Positions 35,344-43,744 of a DNA stretch of 64,000 nt are shown one piece after another. Both the position numbers and the translations under genes were made by a program. How positions within the stretch are numbered: position 1 is the first letter of the stretch; each line of letters starts with the position of its first letter. The notes beneath the pieces were generated by a model. It worked only from the letters and a program-made list of their open reading frames with translations. It had not been told where the DNA came from and did no database searches. Source of the stretch: Mesorhizobium japonicum MAFF 303099 (GTDB lineage Bacteria; Pseudomonadota; Alphaproteobacteria; Rhizobiales; Rhizobiaceae); assembly GCF_000009625.1 (NCBI RefSeq), contig NC_002679.1, forward strand, positions 248,001 to 312,000. Direction: 5' to 3'.

Positions 35344-36594
35344 ATGGTTTACGTGATGAAGAACAGAGCCCCGCTACCCATCTCGCCGATGGGAGGAGTT
35401 CTGGAAGCTTACGCAGTGGATTACGAGTCCGCTCTCTGCGACGGTCGGTATGCCAAAAGTACCAGGCGCGGATATCTGTGTTGCGTCGGACATTTTGCCA
35501 GTTGGATCGCCGCGGAGCAGATCCCATTAGAGGAGATTGATGAATCCTCCGGCCGCCGTTTTATAGAAGAACACCTGCCGCGCTGCGAATGTCCACCTCC
35601 ACGGATTATATGGCGTAACACCAATAACGCAGCAATATCACTACTTTACCGAGTTATTAGGTCACGCCGCCTTCATTGTGCTCCCGATGAAGTGACCGCT
35701 ATCGCGGAGGAGATGATAAAATTCGACCAGTACATGGACAATGTAAGGGGACTTGCCTCAAGGACGCGCCATCAACGGGTTCTCCTTCTCACGCGTTTTC
35801 TTACTGCACGCTTCGGCAGGGGCAGCGTAGTAGCTTCCGCGATAACTGCCGCTGACATTAGAAAGTTCGTTCTTGATGTGCCGACTGGCTCTCGGAGCAC
35901 CGGCCTTGCGCGTGTAAAGGGCCAGGCACTCTCCTGTTATCTTCGGTTTCGAGCGCTTGCAGGCGATCCGGTTGAGTTGTTAGCGGGAACGATCCCGCGG
36001 CCGGCCAACAGACGACTTGCAAAGCTCGCTGTCACACTTTCAAAATCGGAAATCACCGATCTTCTCGCCTCGTCTGATGGATCTCTACCATCCGCGCGGC
36101 GGGACCATGCGATGTTGCGCTGCCTGGCCGACCTCGGACTGAGGGGATGCGAAGTTCTAAAACTTACGCTGAGCGATATCGACTGGCGAAACGGCACGTT
36201 GCGAATAGTAAAGGGCAAAAGTCGCCGTACGGACATGCTTCCATTACCATTCGAGACGGGTCGTGCCATCGCGGAATACTTATCGAAAGAGCGTCCGGCG
36301 ACATCAAACCGCGCGCTATTTGTTCGGTGCAAGGCGCCGTTTGATAAGCCGCTCAGCACAGTGGTGGTGCATAATATCGTCAAGGCAGCCTATCGCCGCT
36401 GCGGTTGGTCCCACACGCGACCTCATATTCTCCGTCACAGCGTCGCCAGCCAACTTCTTCGGGACGGAGCCCCTCTGAAGGAAATCTCCGATGTCCTTCG
36501 ACATCGGAGCCTGAATACATCGATGGTGTATTTGAAGGTTGACGCGGATCGCCTAGCCGCAGTCGCACTCCCGTGGCCGGGGAGGGTTGTCTGA
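35344..36594 (+). CDS. RIT1 first tyrosine recombinase (RitA-type)
   Basis: 416 residues. Core-binding N-terminal domain followed by a catalytic domain with Arg-I in DLGLRGCEVLKL, the beta-strand lysine in VKGKSRRTDML, the H-x-x-R box in PHILRHSVASQLL, and RHRSLNTSMVYLK carrying the third-box residue and tyrosine nucleophile. All catalytic positions appear present. Start ATG 35344, with AGGAG about ten bases upstream; MKNRAP at 35356 is an alternative. Its TGA overlaps the next ATG (TGATG), so the three proteins are made together. They are thought to act as a complex to move the element. Confidence 0.92.
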   Translation: MVYVMKNRAPLPISPMGGVLEAYAVDYESALCDGRYAKSTRRGYLCCVGHFASWIAAEQIPLEEIDESSGRRFIEEHLPRCECPPPRIIWRNTNNAAISLLYRVIRSRRLHCAPDEVTAIAEEMIKFDQYMDNVRGLASRTRHQRVLLLTRFLTARFGRGSVVASAITAADIRKFVLDVPTGSRSTGLARVKGQALSCYLRFRALAGDPVELLAGTIPRPANRRLAKLAVTLSKSEITDLLASSDGSLPSARRDHAMLRCLADLGLRGCEVLKLTLSDIDWRNGTLRIVKGKSRRTDMLPLPFETGRAIAEYLSKERPATSNRALFVRCKAPFDKPLSTVVVHNIVKAAYRRCGWSHTRPHILRHSVASQLLRDGAPLKEISDVLRHRSLNTSMVYLKVDADRLAAVALPWPGRVV

Positions 36595-37544
36595 TGTGCA
36601 ATGAAACCTGGCAATCTAGAGCCGAAGAATATATCGACGATAGCCGTCGTCTCGGCTACGCCTTGACCACCACAAGTGCCTACCTGCTGTCATTTGCTCG
36701 GTTTGTCGATCAACGCGGACACTCCGGAGCGCTGACATCCGACATCATTCTTGATTGGGCGCAAAGCACTGACAGCAAGAAGCCAACTACATGGACGAAG
36801 CGTTTAATCAACATTCGTCGTTTTATAAGCCATTGCTCACGAGTGGACGGCAAATCTGAAGTACCTCGGGTTGATGTCTTTGGTCGACCAAAGGGAAGAC
36901 CAACACCTCACATCTATACTGAACTGGAAATCTCCGAACTGCTGGCTGCGGCCAGGGAACTACCCGGCACGTTGCCATCGGCAACTTATGAGACGCTGTT
37001 CGGTCTTCTGGCCTCGACAGGGTTACGCCTTTCAGAAGCGCTTCATCTACGTTGTTCCGATGTCGATCTGAGGTCAGGACGCCTGATAGTGCGTCAGGGA
37101 AAGCTGGGCAAATCGCGACTGGTTCCTCTGCACGCTACAGTGTGCGAGGTTTTGTCCCGATATCTTGGTGTCAGGCAACAGTTGCCACTGACCTCGGAGA
37201 GCTACTTCTTCGTCTCCCAGACCGGGGGTCTTCTTCCACGCCGAACAGTCGAAGGCGTGTTCATCAGATTGCGCACGAAATTGGGGTGGGCGCCTCGTGG
37301 CAACTGGCGGGCTCCGCGAATTCATGACTTGAGGCATACATTCATATGCCGGCGAGTGACCCAATGGCACAAGGAAGGAGCCGACATCGATAACGCAATG
37401 CTATACGTTTCGACCTACGTCGGCCACGTGGCAGTGACATACACCTATTGGTACCTTACCGGCATTCCTGAACTCATGACGGTTGTTGGCCAGCGCTTCG
37501 AGGCGTTTGCTGAGAGTGCGCGGGGGGCCGAAAATGCCGAATAG
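36594..37544 (+). CDS. RIT1 second tyrosine recombinase (RitB-type)
   Basis: 316 residues from MCNETWQSRAEEYIDDSRRL. The catalytic domain has Arg-I in LASTGLRLSEALHL, RIHDLRHTFICRRV (H-x-x-R) and STYVGHVAVTYTYWYLT (third box and Tyr). The short spacer HKEGADIDNAML before STYVGH is typical of the middle gene of RIT sets. Its ATG shares a base with the previous stop. It overlaps the third gene by eleven bases. Confidence 0.92.
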   Translation: MCNETWQSRAEEYIDDSRRLGYALTTTSAYLLSFARFVDQRGHSGALTSDIILDWAQSTDSKKPTTWTKRLINIRRFISHCSRVDGKSEVPRVDVFGRPKGRPTPHIYTELEISELLAAARELPGTLPSATYETLFGLLASTGLRLSEALHLRCSDVDLRSGRLIVRQGKLGKSRLVPLHATVCEVLSRYLGVRQQLPLTSESYFFVSQTGGLLPRRTVEGVFIRLRTKLGWAPRGNWRAPRIHDLRHTFICRRVTQWHKEGADIDNAMLYVSTYVGHVAVTYTYWYLTGIPELMTVVGQRFEAFAESARGAENAE

Positions 37545-38544
37545 AAAAACGCACCCTTCCTTCGCGGTCTTGCTACAGCGGTACTTCACCGAACATCTTA
37601 CCAATCAGCGCGCGGTCAGTCCGCGGACTATTGCGGCTTATCGGGATACGTTCCGCCTGTTGCTGCGCTTCGCGGAGCGGCATATTGGCAAGGCCCCGGC
37701 AAATGTCGAGTTGCTGGATCTCGATTCGGAATTGATCCTCGCCTTTCTCGACCATCTGGAGCGAGAGCGCGACAACGGCCCGCGCAGCCGCAACGTTCGT
37801 CTTTCCGCAATCCGGTCCTTTCTTCATTACGCTTCCCATCATGACGTTACCGCTTTGCCGACCATCCAGCGAGCTTTGGCAATCCCTCAGAAGCGCTACG
37901 ACAAACCCCTGCTCGAGTTTCTCTCTCGGGAGGAAATGCAGGCCATTCTCGATGCGCCGAACCAGCTGGAATGGACCGGTCGAAGGGATCAAGCGTTCTT
38001 CACAACGATGTACAATACGGGAGGCCGAGTATCGGAATTAATTGGCCTTCGTGTCTCCGATGTCGTTTTGGACGGTTCTGCGTGCATCCATATCAATGGC
38101 AAAGGGCGCAAACAGCGCACAGTTCCCCTGTGGCGGAGTTCGGCCAATCTGCTTCGGGCATGGAGGCGTGAAGCCGGAGATGTTGCGGGGTCCGCAGCGT
38201 TTTTCCCTAATCGGGATGGCGTTGCAATGACCCGATCAAACGTAACACAGCGTCTCGCTCTTTACGTCAAGAAAGCGGCGGAGAAAAAACCGCAACTTCT
38301 TGCGAAGACAATATCTCCTCACACCTTCCGACATTCAACAGCAATGCACCTCCTGCAGTCCGGAGTTGATATCTCTGTAATCGCGCTTTGGCTCGGCCAC
38401 GAAAGCCCGACGACGACGCACAACTATCTTCAGGCTGATTTATCAATGAAGGAGCGCGCTCTTGCGCGTCTCCAACCTCTGCAAACTGGGAGAACCCGCT
38501 ATAGGCCACCCGACGCCTTGATGCAGTTCCTGCAGGCACTCTAA
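37534..38544 (+). CDS. RIT1 third tyrosine recombinase (RitC-type)
   Basis: 336 residues from MPNRKTHPSFAVLLQRYFTE. XerC/D-like: YNTGGRVSELIGLRVSDV (Arg-I), INGKGRKQRTVPL (Lys), ISPHTFRHSTAMHLL (H-x-x-R) and LGHESPTTTHNYLQ (third box and Tyr). I chose ATG 37534 over an upstream in-frame ATG at 37483 because GGGGGG lies just before it and the N-terminal domain begins there. The last codon is only about 65 bases from the right inverted repeat. Confidence 0.92.
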   Translation: MPNRKTHPSFAVLLQRYFTEHLTNQRAVSPRTIAAYRDTFRLLLRFAERHIGKAPANVELLDLDSELILAFLDHLERERDNGPRSRNVRLSAIRSFLHYASHHDVTALPTIQRALAIPQKRYDKPLLEFLSREEMQAILDAPNQLEWTGRRDQAFFTTMYNTGGRVSELIGLRVSDVVLDGSACIHINGKGRKQRTVPLWRSSANLLRAWRREAGDVAGSAAFFPNRDGVAMTRSNVTQRLALYVKKAAEKKPQLLAKTISPHTFRHSTAMHLLQSGVDISVIALWLGHESPTTTHNYLQADLSMKERALARLQPLQTGRTRYRPPDALMQFLQAL

Positions 38545-38610
38545 CTTTATTATGTGCAGTTCAGCGTTAGCCAATTGCGCTGGCACTTTTACGCCGCACG
38601 GTGAGCTGCA

Positions 38611-38638
38611 CATAATATCGATCTGCGCATAACTGAAC
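38611..38638 (-). repeat. RIT1 right inverted repeat (28 bp)
   Basis: Exact reverse complement of 35189-35216. The outer four bases (GAAC) overlap the GAACTC of the helicase coding sequence, so part of the repeat may be target DNA. Confidence 0.95.
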
Positions 38639-39021
38639 TCCTGGGCTTCATCGACGATGATCTGGTCGACGCCGATCTCGGAGATGGTGAGCAGGTCGTC
38701 CTTGCGAGTCGCCAGCGCCTCCAGCCGTTCCTTGAGCCCCTCCTTCAGCCGCTCGAGACGCTTGCGCGAGACGCGGTCGTCGCTCTCGACCTTGGTCAGC
38801 AGCCTCTCGTAGAGTTCCAGTTCGTCGTGGATCATCTGTTGCTCGAATGCCGACGGCACGCCGATGAAGCGAAAGGCGCTGTGCGTGATGATGATCGCGT
38901 CCCAAGCGGCGGTCGCCGCCCGTGACAGGAAGCGATGTCGCTTGTCCTTGGAAAAATTCGTCTCATCGGCCACGAGGATTCGCGCGGTCGGATAGAGCGC
39001 CAGAAATTCGCGGGCCGCCTG
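38635..39021 (-). pseudogene. Methyltransferase/helicase gene, middle fragment
   Basis: 129 codons between the two insertions. The frame begins QAAREFLALYPTARILVADE, continues KRHRFLSRAATAAWDAIIIT and the coiled SRKRLERLKEGLKERLEALA, and ends IGVDQIIVDEAQEF, where DEAQ is the SF2 Walker B. Joined upstream to the fragment ending VPGHCLA at 45788 it gives an unbroken GHCLA-QAAREF. Both junctions keep the reading frame, so the gene was intact before insertion. Confidence 0.88.
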
Positions 39022-39024
39022 GAC

Positions 39025-39046
39025 ATTATCTCGAGCTCGAGATAAT
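39025..39046. repeat. 22-bp perfect palindrome at the insertion edge
   Basis: ATTATCTCGAG followed by its exact reverse complement. It lies four bases from the point where the helicase reading frame stops. The half CATTATCTC equals the outermost nine bases of the RIT2 inverted repeats. Confidence 0.9.
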
Positions 39047-39396
39047 AGAGAGCGTTTTTAGGTTGGCGGCGCTGTAGCGGCCGCCAACCATTCAAGTGCC
39101 TACATTGGCTGCGCCGGTAAGCTAAAAACGTGTTGGACGAAGCCGCAGGGCGCGACGTTGCTGCTATGGGTTTTGAATGCTGTGCCCCTGCGCATGCCGG
39201 CGCTGATTTGGCCGAGGGACGTAGCCAAGCGCGGCATCAAGACGAAAGATCCACGTCAAAGCATGTTGTCGTGACACGCAAGGGCAGCGAGTACGAAGCG
39301 TCGATCGGTCAATTCCGGAAGCCCGGCAACAGGGTGCCCGTTGCCTGACGCGACAGGCAGCATGGCGAACCAACGATGGTTGCGTGCAGCCGCTCG
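39047..39396. other. IS91 element 3' flank, no gene
   Basis: 350 bases between the palindrome and the transposase stop. It contains a hairpin-forming stretch near 39061-39095 (GTTGGCGGC ... GCCGCCAAC), as expected near a rolling-circle origin or end of an IS91 element. No ORF with RBS. Confidence 0.5.
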
Positions 39397-40581
39397 TCAT
39401 GACGTATCCGAAAATTGCACGACCTTCGATGAAGACGGCACCAGGACCTCGATGCACACCATCCGTCCCTGTTGGCAGGTCGGGCACTCGCGCAGGGAAA
39501 CCCCGGTCAGTTTCTCGACCTTGTCGTGATAATCGGCACTGTCTTTCGGTTCCGCCTGTACATCGGCGCGCGCCATTCCAAGCAGTTCGCGGCAACGGGC
39601 AAGCTTCTCCTTGCGATGACGGTTGCCCAGGAGCCCGTAATAGCGAATGCGTTTGAACCCGTCGGGCAGGACGTGGACCAGGAAGCGTCGAATGAACTCC
39701 CCGGCCTCCAGCGTCATCACCTTTTGCCGATCGCCGTCACGATAGTCTTTCCACCGAAAACGGACCTTGCCATCTTCAATGTCGACGATGCGACTGTTGG
39801 CGATCGCTACACGGTGCGTGTAGCGTCCGACATAGCTCAGCACCTGCTCGGCGCCGGCAAAGGGGGCCTTGGCGAAGACCACCCAGTTGATGTGGCGCAC
39901 CCGATCCAGATGACGCCGGAAGGCAGCGGCGTCGCTGAGCCCTGCCAGCGACGAGAAGAAGCGTAGCTTGCCGGCTGTGAAGGCTTTCTGCAGGTCTTCC
40001 AGGAACAGCCGACGAAACAGCCGCGAGAGCACAGCCACCGGAAGGAAGAAGCGGGGACGGCATTCTATCCACCGGCTCCCGTCCGGCGACAGCCCGCCAC
40101 CCGGAACGACGCAGTGGAGATGGGGGTGATGGGAGAGGTTTTGTCCCCAGGTGTGAAGCACCGCGAAGAACCCGATCTGAGCACCGAGATGCTGGGGATC
40201 GGCAGCGATGGTGCGCAGCGTCTCGGCGGTCGCGCGGAATAGGATGTCGTAGACCGTAGCGGGATTCTGGAAGGCGATCGCCGCGATCTCGTCGGGCACG
40301 GTGAAGACGACATGAAAATATTGCGTGTCGAGAAGCTCCGCCCGCCGCGCTTCGATCCAATCCGCACGCGCCAGGGACTGGCATTTGGGGCAGTTGCGCG
40401 AACGGCAGCTGTTGTAGGCGATCCGCCGCTCACCGCATCGGTCGCATTGTTCGACATGGCCACCGAGCGCCGCCGTGCGGCAGCGCTCGATGGCCGTCAT
40501 GGCTGCACGCCGTTCGGTCGACAGCGAGGCGCCGTGCTGCTCACGCCAAGCAGCACCATAGCGGCGGAATACATCCGCCAC
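39397..40581 (-). CDS. IS91-family HUH transposase
   Basis: 394 residues. Zinc-binding N terminus CDRCGERRIAYNSCRSRNCP followed by KC; the HUH motif HHPHLHCVVPGGG near residue 155; and the catalytic tyrosine region LSYVGRYTHRVAIANSRI near 255. These are the marks of a Y1/Y2 rolling-circle transposase of the IS91 group. Length is typical and there is no frameshift, so it may be active. It lies 30 bases downstream of the recombinase gene on the same strand. Confidence 0.95.
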   Translation of the reverse strand: MADVFRRYGAAWREQHGASLSTERRAAMTAIERCRTAALGGHVEQCDRCGERRIAYNSCRSRNCPKCQSLARADWIEARRAELLDTQYFHVVFTVPDEIAAIAFQNPATVYDILFRATAETLRTIAADPQHLGAQIGFFAVLHTWGQNLSHHPHLHCVVPGGGLSPDGSRWIECRPRFFLPVAVLSRLFRRLFLEDLQKAFTAGKLRFFSSLAGLSDAAAFRRHLDRVRHINWVVFAKAPFAGAEQVLSYVGRYTHRVAIANSRIVDIEDGKVRFRWKDYRDGDRQKVMTLEAGEFIRRFLVHVLPDGFKRIRYYGLLGNRHRKEKLARCRELLGMARADVQAEPKDSADYHDKVEKLTGVSLRECPTCQQGRMVCIEVLVPSSSKVVQFSDTS

Positions 40582-40611
40582 CTCCGGACCAGATGCCCCA
40601 TGGGGCGACCG

Positions 40612-41493
40612 TCAGAAATGTTCAGGTGGTAGCGGTGGTGCCGCCTTCGGGACTGGCCGTGGCAACAACTCCAGCGGACTCGTCGCCGCGCAGACCTTGC
40701 TGGTTGCGATCCGCAGATATTGCGAGGTGGTCGACAGGCTGCGATGGCCGAGCAAAAGCTGGATGGTACGGATATCGGTGCCGGCCTCAAGTAGGTGGCA
40801 GGCAAAGGCGTGCCGCAACGAATGCGGCGTCACGGGCTTGCCCAGGCCCGACAGCCGGTGCGCCTTGCCGCAGGCGTTCTGCACCGCATTGGTCGATATC
40901 GGTTCGTTGGGGATGGTGCCGGGAAACATCCACGTCTTCGGCCGGACGGCACGCCAATAGTCGGTCAGCGTCTCCAGCAAGCGCGCCGAGAGCATGACGT
41001 AACGGTCCTTCTGCCCCTTGCCTTGATCGACGCGCAGTACCATTCGTTGTCGGTCGATGGCCTCCGGTCTCAGGTGCACCGCTTCGGAAATCCGCAGCCC
41101 GGCGGCGTAGCATGTCGTCAGGATCGTCTGATGCTTCAGGCTCTCCACGCAGCCGAGAAAGTGTAATACCTCTTCGGGGCTGAGGATGACGGCGAGTGTC
41201 TTGGGCACCCTGGGGCACGGAATGATGCGGTCGAAATCCCATTCAAAGCCGAGCGTGACGCGGTACAAAAAACGGAGCGCCGAAACGGCCACGTGTATGG
41301 ACTTCGGCGCCAGCTTCTTCTCATTCGTCAGATAGACTTGGTAGGTGCGGACATCTTCCTGACAGAGCAAGGCGGGCGACTTCGCAAAATGGCGGGCAAA
41401 CTGCGAAACTTGCAGCAGATACGAGTCCTGCGTATGCGGCGACAGATTGCGGACCTGCATGTCGTTTATCATGCGTAACCGAAGCGGGGTCAT
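40612..41493 (-). CDS. Tyrosine recombinase of the IS91-type element
   Basis: 293 residues from MTPLRLRMINDMQVRNLSPH. Start ATG 41493 has AAGGAG eight bases upstream, which decides it over a longer frame to 41544. Catalytic marks: CYAAGLRISEAVHLRPEAID (Arg-I), DQGKGQKDRYVML (Lys), PHSLRHAFACHLLE (H-x-x-R), LGHRSLSTTSQYLRI (third box and Tyr). Such recombinases accompany IS91 transposases in several proteobacterial elements; they may resolve dimers or help target. Confidence 0.92.
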   Translation of the reverse strand: MTPLRLRMINDMQVRNLSPHTQDSYLLQVSQFARHFAKSPALLCQEDVRTYQVYLTNEKKLAPKSIHVAVSALRFLYRVTLGFEWDFDRIIPCPRVPKTLAVILSPEEVLHFLGCVESLKHQTILTTCYAAGLRISEAVHLRPEAIDRQRMVLRVDQGKGQKDRYVMLSARLLETLTDYWRAVRPKTWMFPGTIPNEPISTNAVQNACGKAHRLSGLGKPVTPHSLRHAFACHLLEAGTDIRTIQLLLGHRSLSTTSQYLRIATSKVCAATSPLELLPRPVPKAAPPLPPEHF

Positions 41494-41513
41494 TAAAGGG
41501 CTCCTTGGCATTG

Positions 41514-41546
41514 AGGTGACGCTGCGCGTGGGCAGCAGCGTCACCT
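41514..41546 (-). promoter_or_regulatory. Hairpin upstream of the IS91-element recombinase
   Basis: AGGTGACGCTGC (41514-41525) pairs perfectly with GCAGCGTCACCT (41535-41546), with a nine-base loop. It sits about 20 bases before the recombinase start codon and could be the terIS-side structure or a translational control element. Confidence 0.7.
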
Positions 41547-41671
41547 TGCCTGAAGCAAGCCCCTATGAACCCGGCCGATTACGTCCGGCCCATCATGCCA
41601 GGATGCCTCGCCTGCACCGGATCAATGACCTCCGAGCAAGGCTTGCCCGCGAAGCGGGTTCGTCCAATGCT

Positions 41672-41702
41672 CATTATCTCACGCCCGGTTTTATCTGGGG
41701 TA
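41672..41702 (+). repeat. RIT2 left inverted repeat (31 bp)
   Basis: Begins CATTATCTCACGCCCGG; reverse complement of 45757-45787 with a single mismatch. Confidence 0.95.
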
Positions 41703-41759
41703 GCTGTTCGTGAACGTCGTCAATTGCCGGAAAAGACCGGGCCACATCTCCAGATAAAG

Positions 41760-42776
41760 TCAAAGTGACTGGAGAAAAGAGAGCAGATCCGGCTTCGGTT
41801 TCCACGGCTTGTCGTGGGTCGCTTCGATGCCCGCATGTTTCCAGAACGTTTCGAGCGCATCGCGTCTCATCTTCAGGTTCGTTGAGATATAACGGTTGGT
41901 GGTGGCAATGCTCGAATGGCCGAGATAATCGCGTATGACAGTCACATCTGTGCCCGACTGCAGCAGGGCGACGGCCGCGCTGTGTCGAAGAACGTGTGGC
42001 GTAATGCGGTCACGTGCCAGCCTTGGCCGCCCGCGGGCGACCGACGCAGCATGTTTGGCCAGGATATATGCTACACCGTCGCGGGTCAGAGGCTGGTTGT
42101 GGCGGTTGACGAAAACATGCTCGTGGTCCGCGCCACCTGATAGCTTTCGTAGCCGGCCCAGCGCGTCCGCCGTCTCGCGCCATATTGGAACAAGCCGCTC
42201 CTTGCGCCCTTTCCCTCTTAACCGAACCTGGCGCGGCGGTGTCAACTGCAAATCACGCCACAACAGTCCGGTCGCTTCACTCACTCGCGCTGCTGAATTA
42301 TAGAGAAAGAGCAATAGCGTGTGATCGCGCCAACCATCGTGCGTCCTGCGATCGGGGTTGCCGATAATCGCTCGCACATCAACTGCTTCGAGGTAGGTCA
42401 CCGGCTTCTGCTTCATCCGCTTCGCCGGCAGCGCCAGCACCCGTGTATAACGGAGAGCGTTGTCCAGGTCATTGCGAAGAAGGTGCTTGAAAAAGCTGCG
42501 CAGGGCAGCGCGCCGGCAATTGCGCGTGGCGGCAGAGTTGGATCTTTCGCTTTCAAGATGGTCGAGGAAACCGGCAATCGTATCGGCGTTCAGGTCCTCC
42601 AGCACGAGATCGGCGATCTCCCGTCCGCGGCGCTGGGCGACAAACTGGAATAGAAGCTTCAGCGTGTCGCGGTAAGCACGTGTCGTATGCGGGCTTGCAC
42701 CACGCTGCCGTGGCAGATAGCTGATGAAAAATGACTCCACGAGGGCAAAGAGCGCTTTGGGCGTGGCGGTGTTCAT
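41760..42776 (-). CDS. RIT2 third tyrosine recombinase (RitC-type)
   Basis: 338 residues. YNSAARVSEATGLLWRDL (Arg-I), LRGKGRKERLVPI (Lys), ITPHVLRHSAAVALL (H-x-x-R), LGHSSIATTNRYISTNL (third box and Tyr) are all present. It overlaps the stop of the preceding recombinase by four bases. The stop codon lies immediately next to the inner repeat CTCCAGATAAAG. Confidence 0.92.
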   Translation of the reverse strand: MNTATPKALFALVESFFISYLPRQRGASPHTTRAYRDTLKLLFQFVAQRRGREIADLVLEDLNADTIAGFLDHLESERSNSAATRNCRRAALRSFFKHLLRNDLDNALRYTRVLALPAKRMKQKPVTYLEAVDVRAIIGNPDRRTHDGWRDHTLLLFLYNSAARVSEATGLLWRDLQLTPPRQVRLRGKGRKERLVPIWRETADALGRLRKLSGGADHEHVFVNRHNQPLTRDGVAYILAKHAASVARGRPRLARDRITPHVLRHSAAVALLQSGTDVTVIRDYLGHSSIATTNRYISTNLKMRRDALETFWKHAGIEATHDKPWKPKPDLLSFLQSL

Positions 42777-43744
42777 CGAGGCTGCCTCGCGCTTCGTACA
42801 TGTTGCTCGAACCGGGTGCTTGCCAGCTCCAGCAGTTGCGGGGTCGCCTTCAGATAAACCTCGGTGCCAAGGATGTTCTGATGTCCCAGATATGCGGAGA
42901 GAAACGGAAGCTTCACATGGATGTCGGCGCCTTCTTCTGCCCAGGCTGTGAGGCGGTGGACAGCAAAGGCGTGCCTGAACTCATACGGTCGCGCTCCAAC
43001 GCGTCCGCGTGCAGGCTTGATGTCGAGGCGGCGTAAGATCTCTCGAATGGCCACCGAGGCTCCACTGATATCCAACGGCCCACCTTTTTGACGAATGAAG
43101 AAGGCACCGTGATCCGGACGATGGAGGTCGAGAAGCAACCTACGCCGATCGTGAAGGTAGAGCCGAAGTTCGCCGATAAGATCTTCGCGAATGGGGACTA
43201 TCCGGGTCCGCCGTTTGCTGTTGCGGATCAGCAGCGTTCCACGCTCGAGATCGACATCCTCCATCTTGAGGCGCGTGGCTTCGCCGAGCCTGATTCCGGT
43301 GCAATAGAGCATGAGGACCAACCTCCGCAACATAGACGCCCATATGAAATGGCCTTCGTGCGCGGATGCAGCGGCGAGGATCCGTAGGACCTCTTCGCGG
43401 CTGAAAATGTACGGGAAGAAGGGTGACTCCTTCACCGGTGCGAAGGCGTGCTCGGGCACATAACAGGTGGGATCACGACGGCGGCGATGCAGGCAAAATT
43501 GCCGGATTATCCCGAACTCGCCACTGAGCGAGATAGCCTTGCGGCCGGGAAGACGCCCACACCAGTTGCTGATCGCATCGGCCAGCGGGATAGCGTCTAC
43601 ATCGTTCCACTGTTGCTTCAAAAAGCGAAGAAAGCGGTCGATCTCGTAGGCACCGCGTTGATAGCGGTAGCCCATCGCTCGCTTGAACGTCACGAAGCTC
43701 TCGGCGTCGTTCTTCAGTTCGATCAAGGTGACGATTGTGGTCAT
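42773..43744 (-). CDS. RIT2 second tyrosine recombinase (RitB-type)
   Basis: 323 residues. MLYCTGIRLGEATRLKMEDV (Arg-I), IRNSKRRTRIVPI (Lys), RPYEFRHAFAVHRL (H-x-x-R) and LSAYLGHQNILGTEVYLKAT (third box and Tyr). The insert EEGADIHVKLPFL before SAYLGH parallels the RIT1 middle gene (KEGADIDNAML), supporting the RitB assignment. Four-base overlaps at both ends. Confidence 0.92.
   Translation of the reverse strand: MTTIVTLIELKNDAESFVTFKRAMGYRYQRGAYEIDRFLRFLKQQWNDVDAIPLADAISNWCGRLPGRKAISLSGEFGIIRQFCLHRRRRDPTCYVPEHAFAPVKESPFFPYIFSREEVLRILAAASAHEGHFIWASMLRRLVLMLYCTGIRLGEATRLKMEDVDLERGTLLIRNSKRRTRIVPIREDLIGELRLYLHDRRRLLLDLHRPDHGAFFIRQKGGPLDISGASVAIREILRRLDIKPARGRVGARPYEFRHAFAVHRLTAWAEEGADIHVKLPFLSAYLGHQNILGTEVYLKATPQLLELASTRFEQHVRSARQPR

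Larger units (their letters stand above)
35168..38634. mobile_element. RIT element 1 (three tandem tyrosine recombinases)
   Basis: A 3.47-kb insertion within the helicase gene holding three overlapping plus-strand tyrosine recombinase genes, the layout known as recombinase-in-trio (RIT). A perfect 28-bp inverted repeat lies at 35189-35216 and 38611-38638. A second, subterminal inverted pair (ATTATGTGCAG at 38547 and CTGCACATAAT at 38605) is near the right end. Host sequence is interrupted between codons for DEAQEF and RKL, with GAA (35165-35167 and 38635-38637) present at both junctions. About 20 bases lie between the left repeat and host DNA, so the precise left end is not certain. Confidence 0.9.
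39022..41671. mobile_element. IS91-type element with tyrosine recombinase
   Basis: The 2.65 kb between the helicase junction (39021) and the RIT2 left repeat (41672). It contains an IS91-family HUH transposase and, upstream of it, a tyrosine recombinase gene, a known two-gene organisation in part of the IS91 family. The right part holds a 12-bp perfect hairpin (41514-41546). The left edge is a perfect palindrome (39025-39046). The true IS ends are not certain because IS91 elements lack inverted repeats; limits are set by flanking features. Confidence 0.75.
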
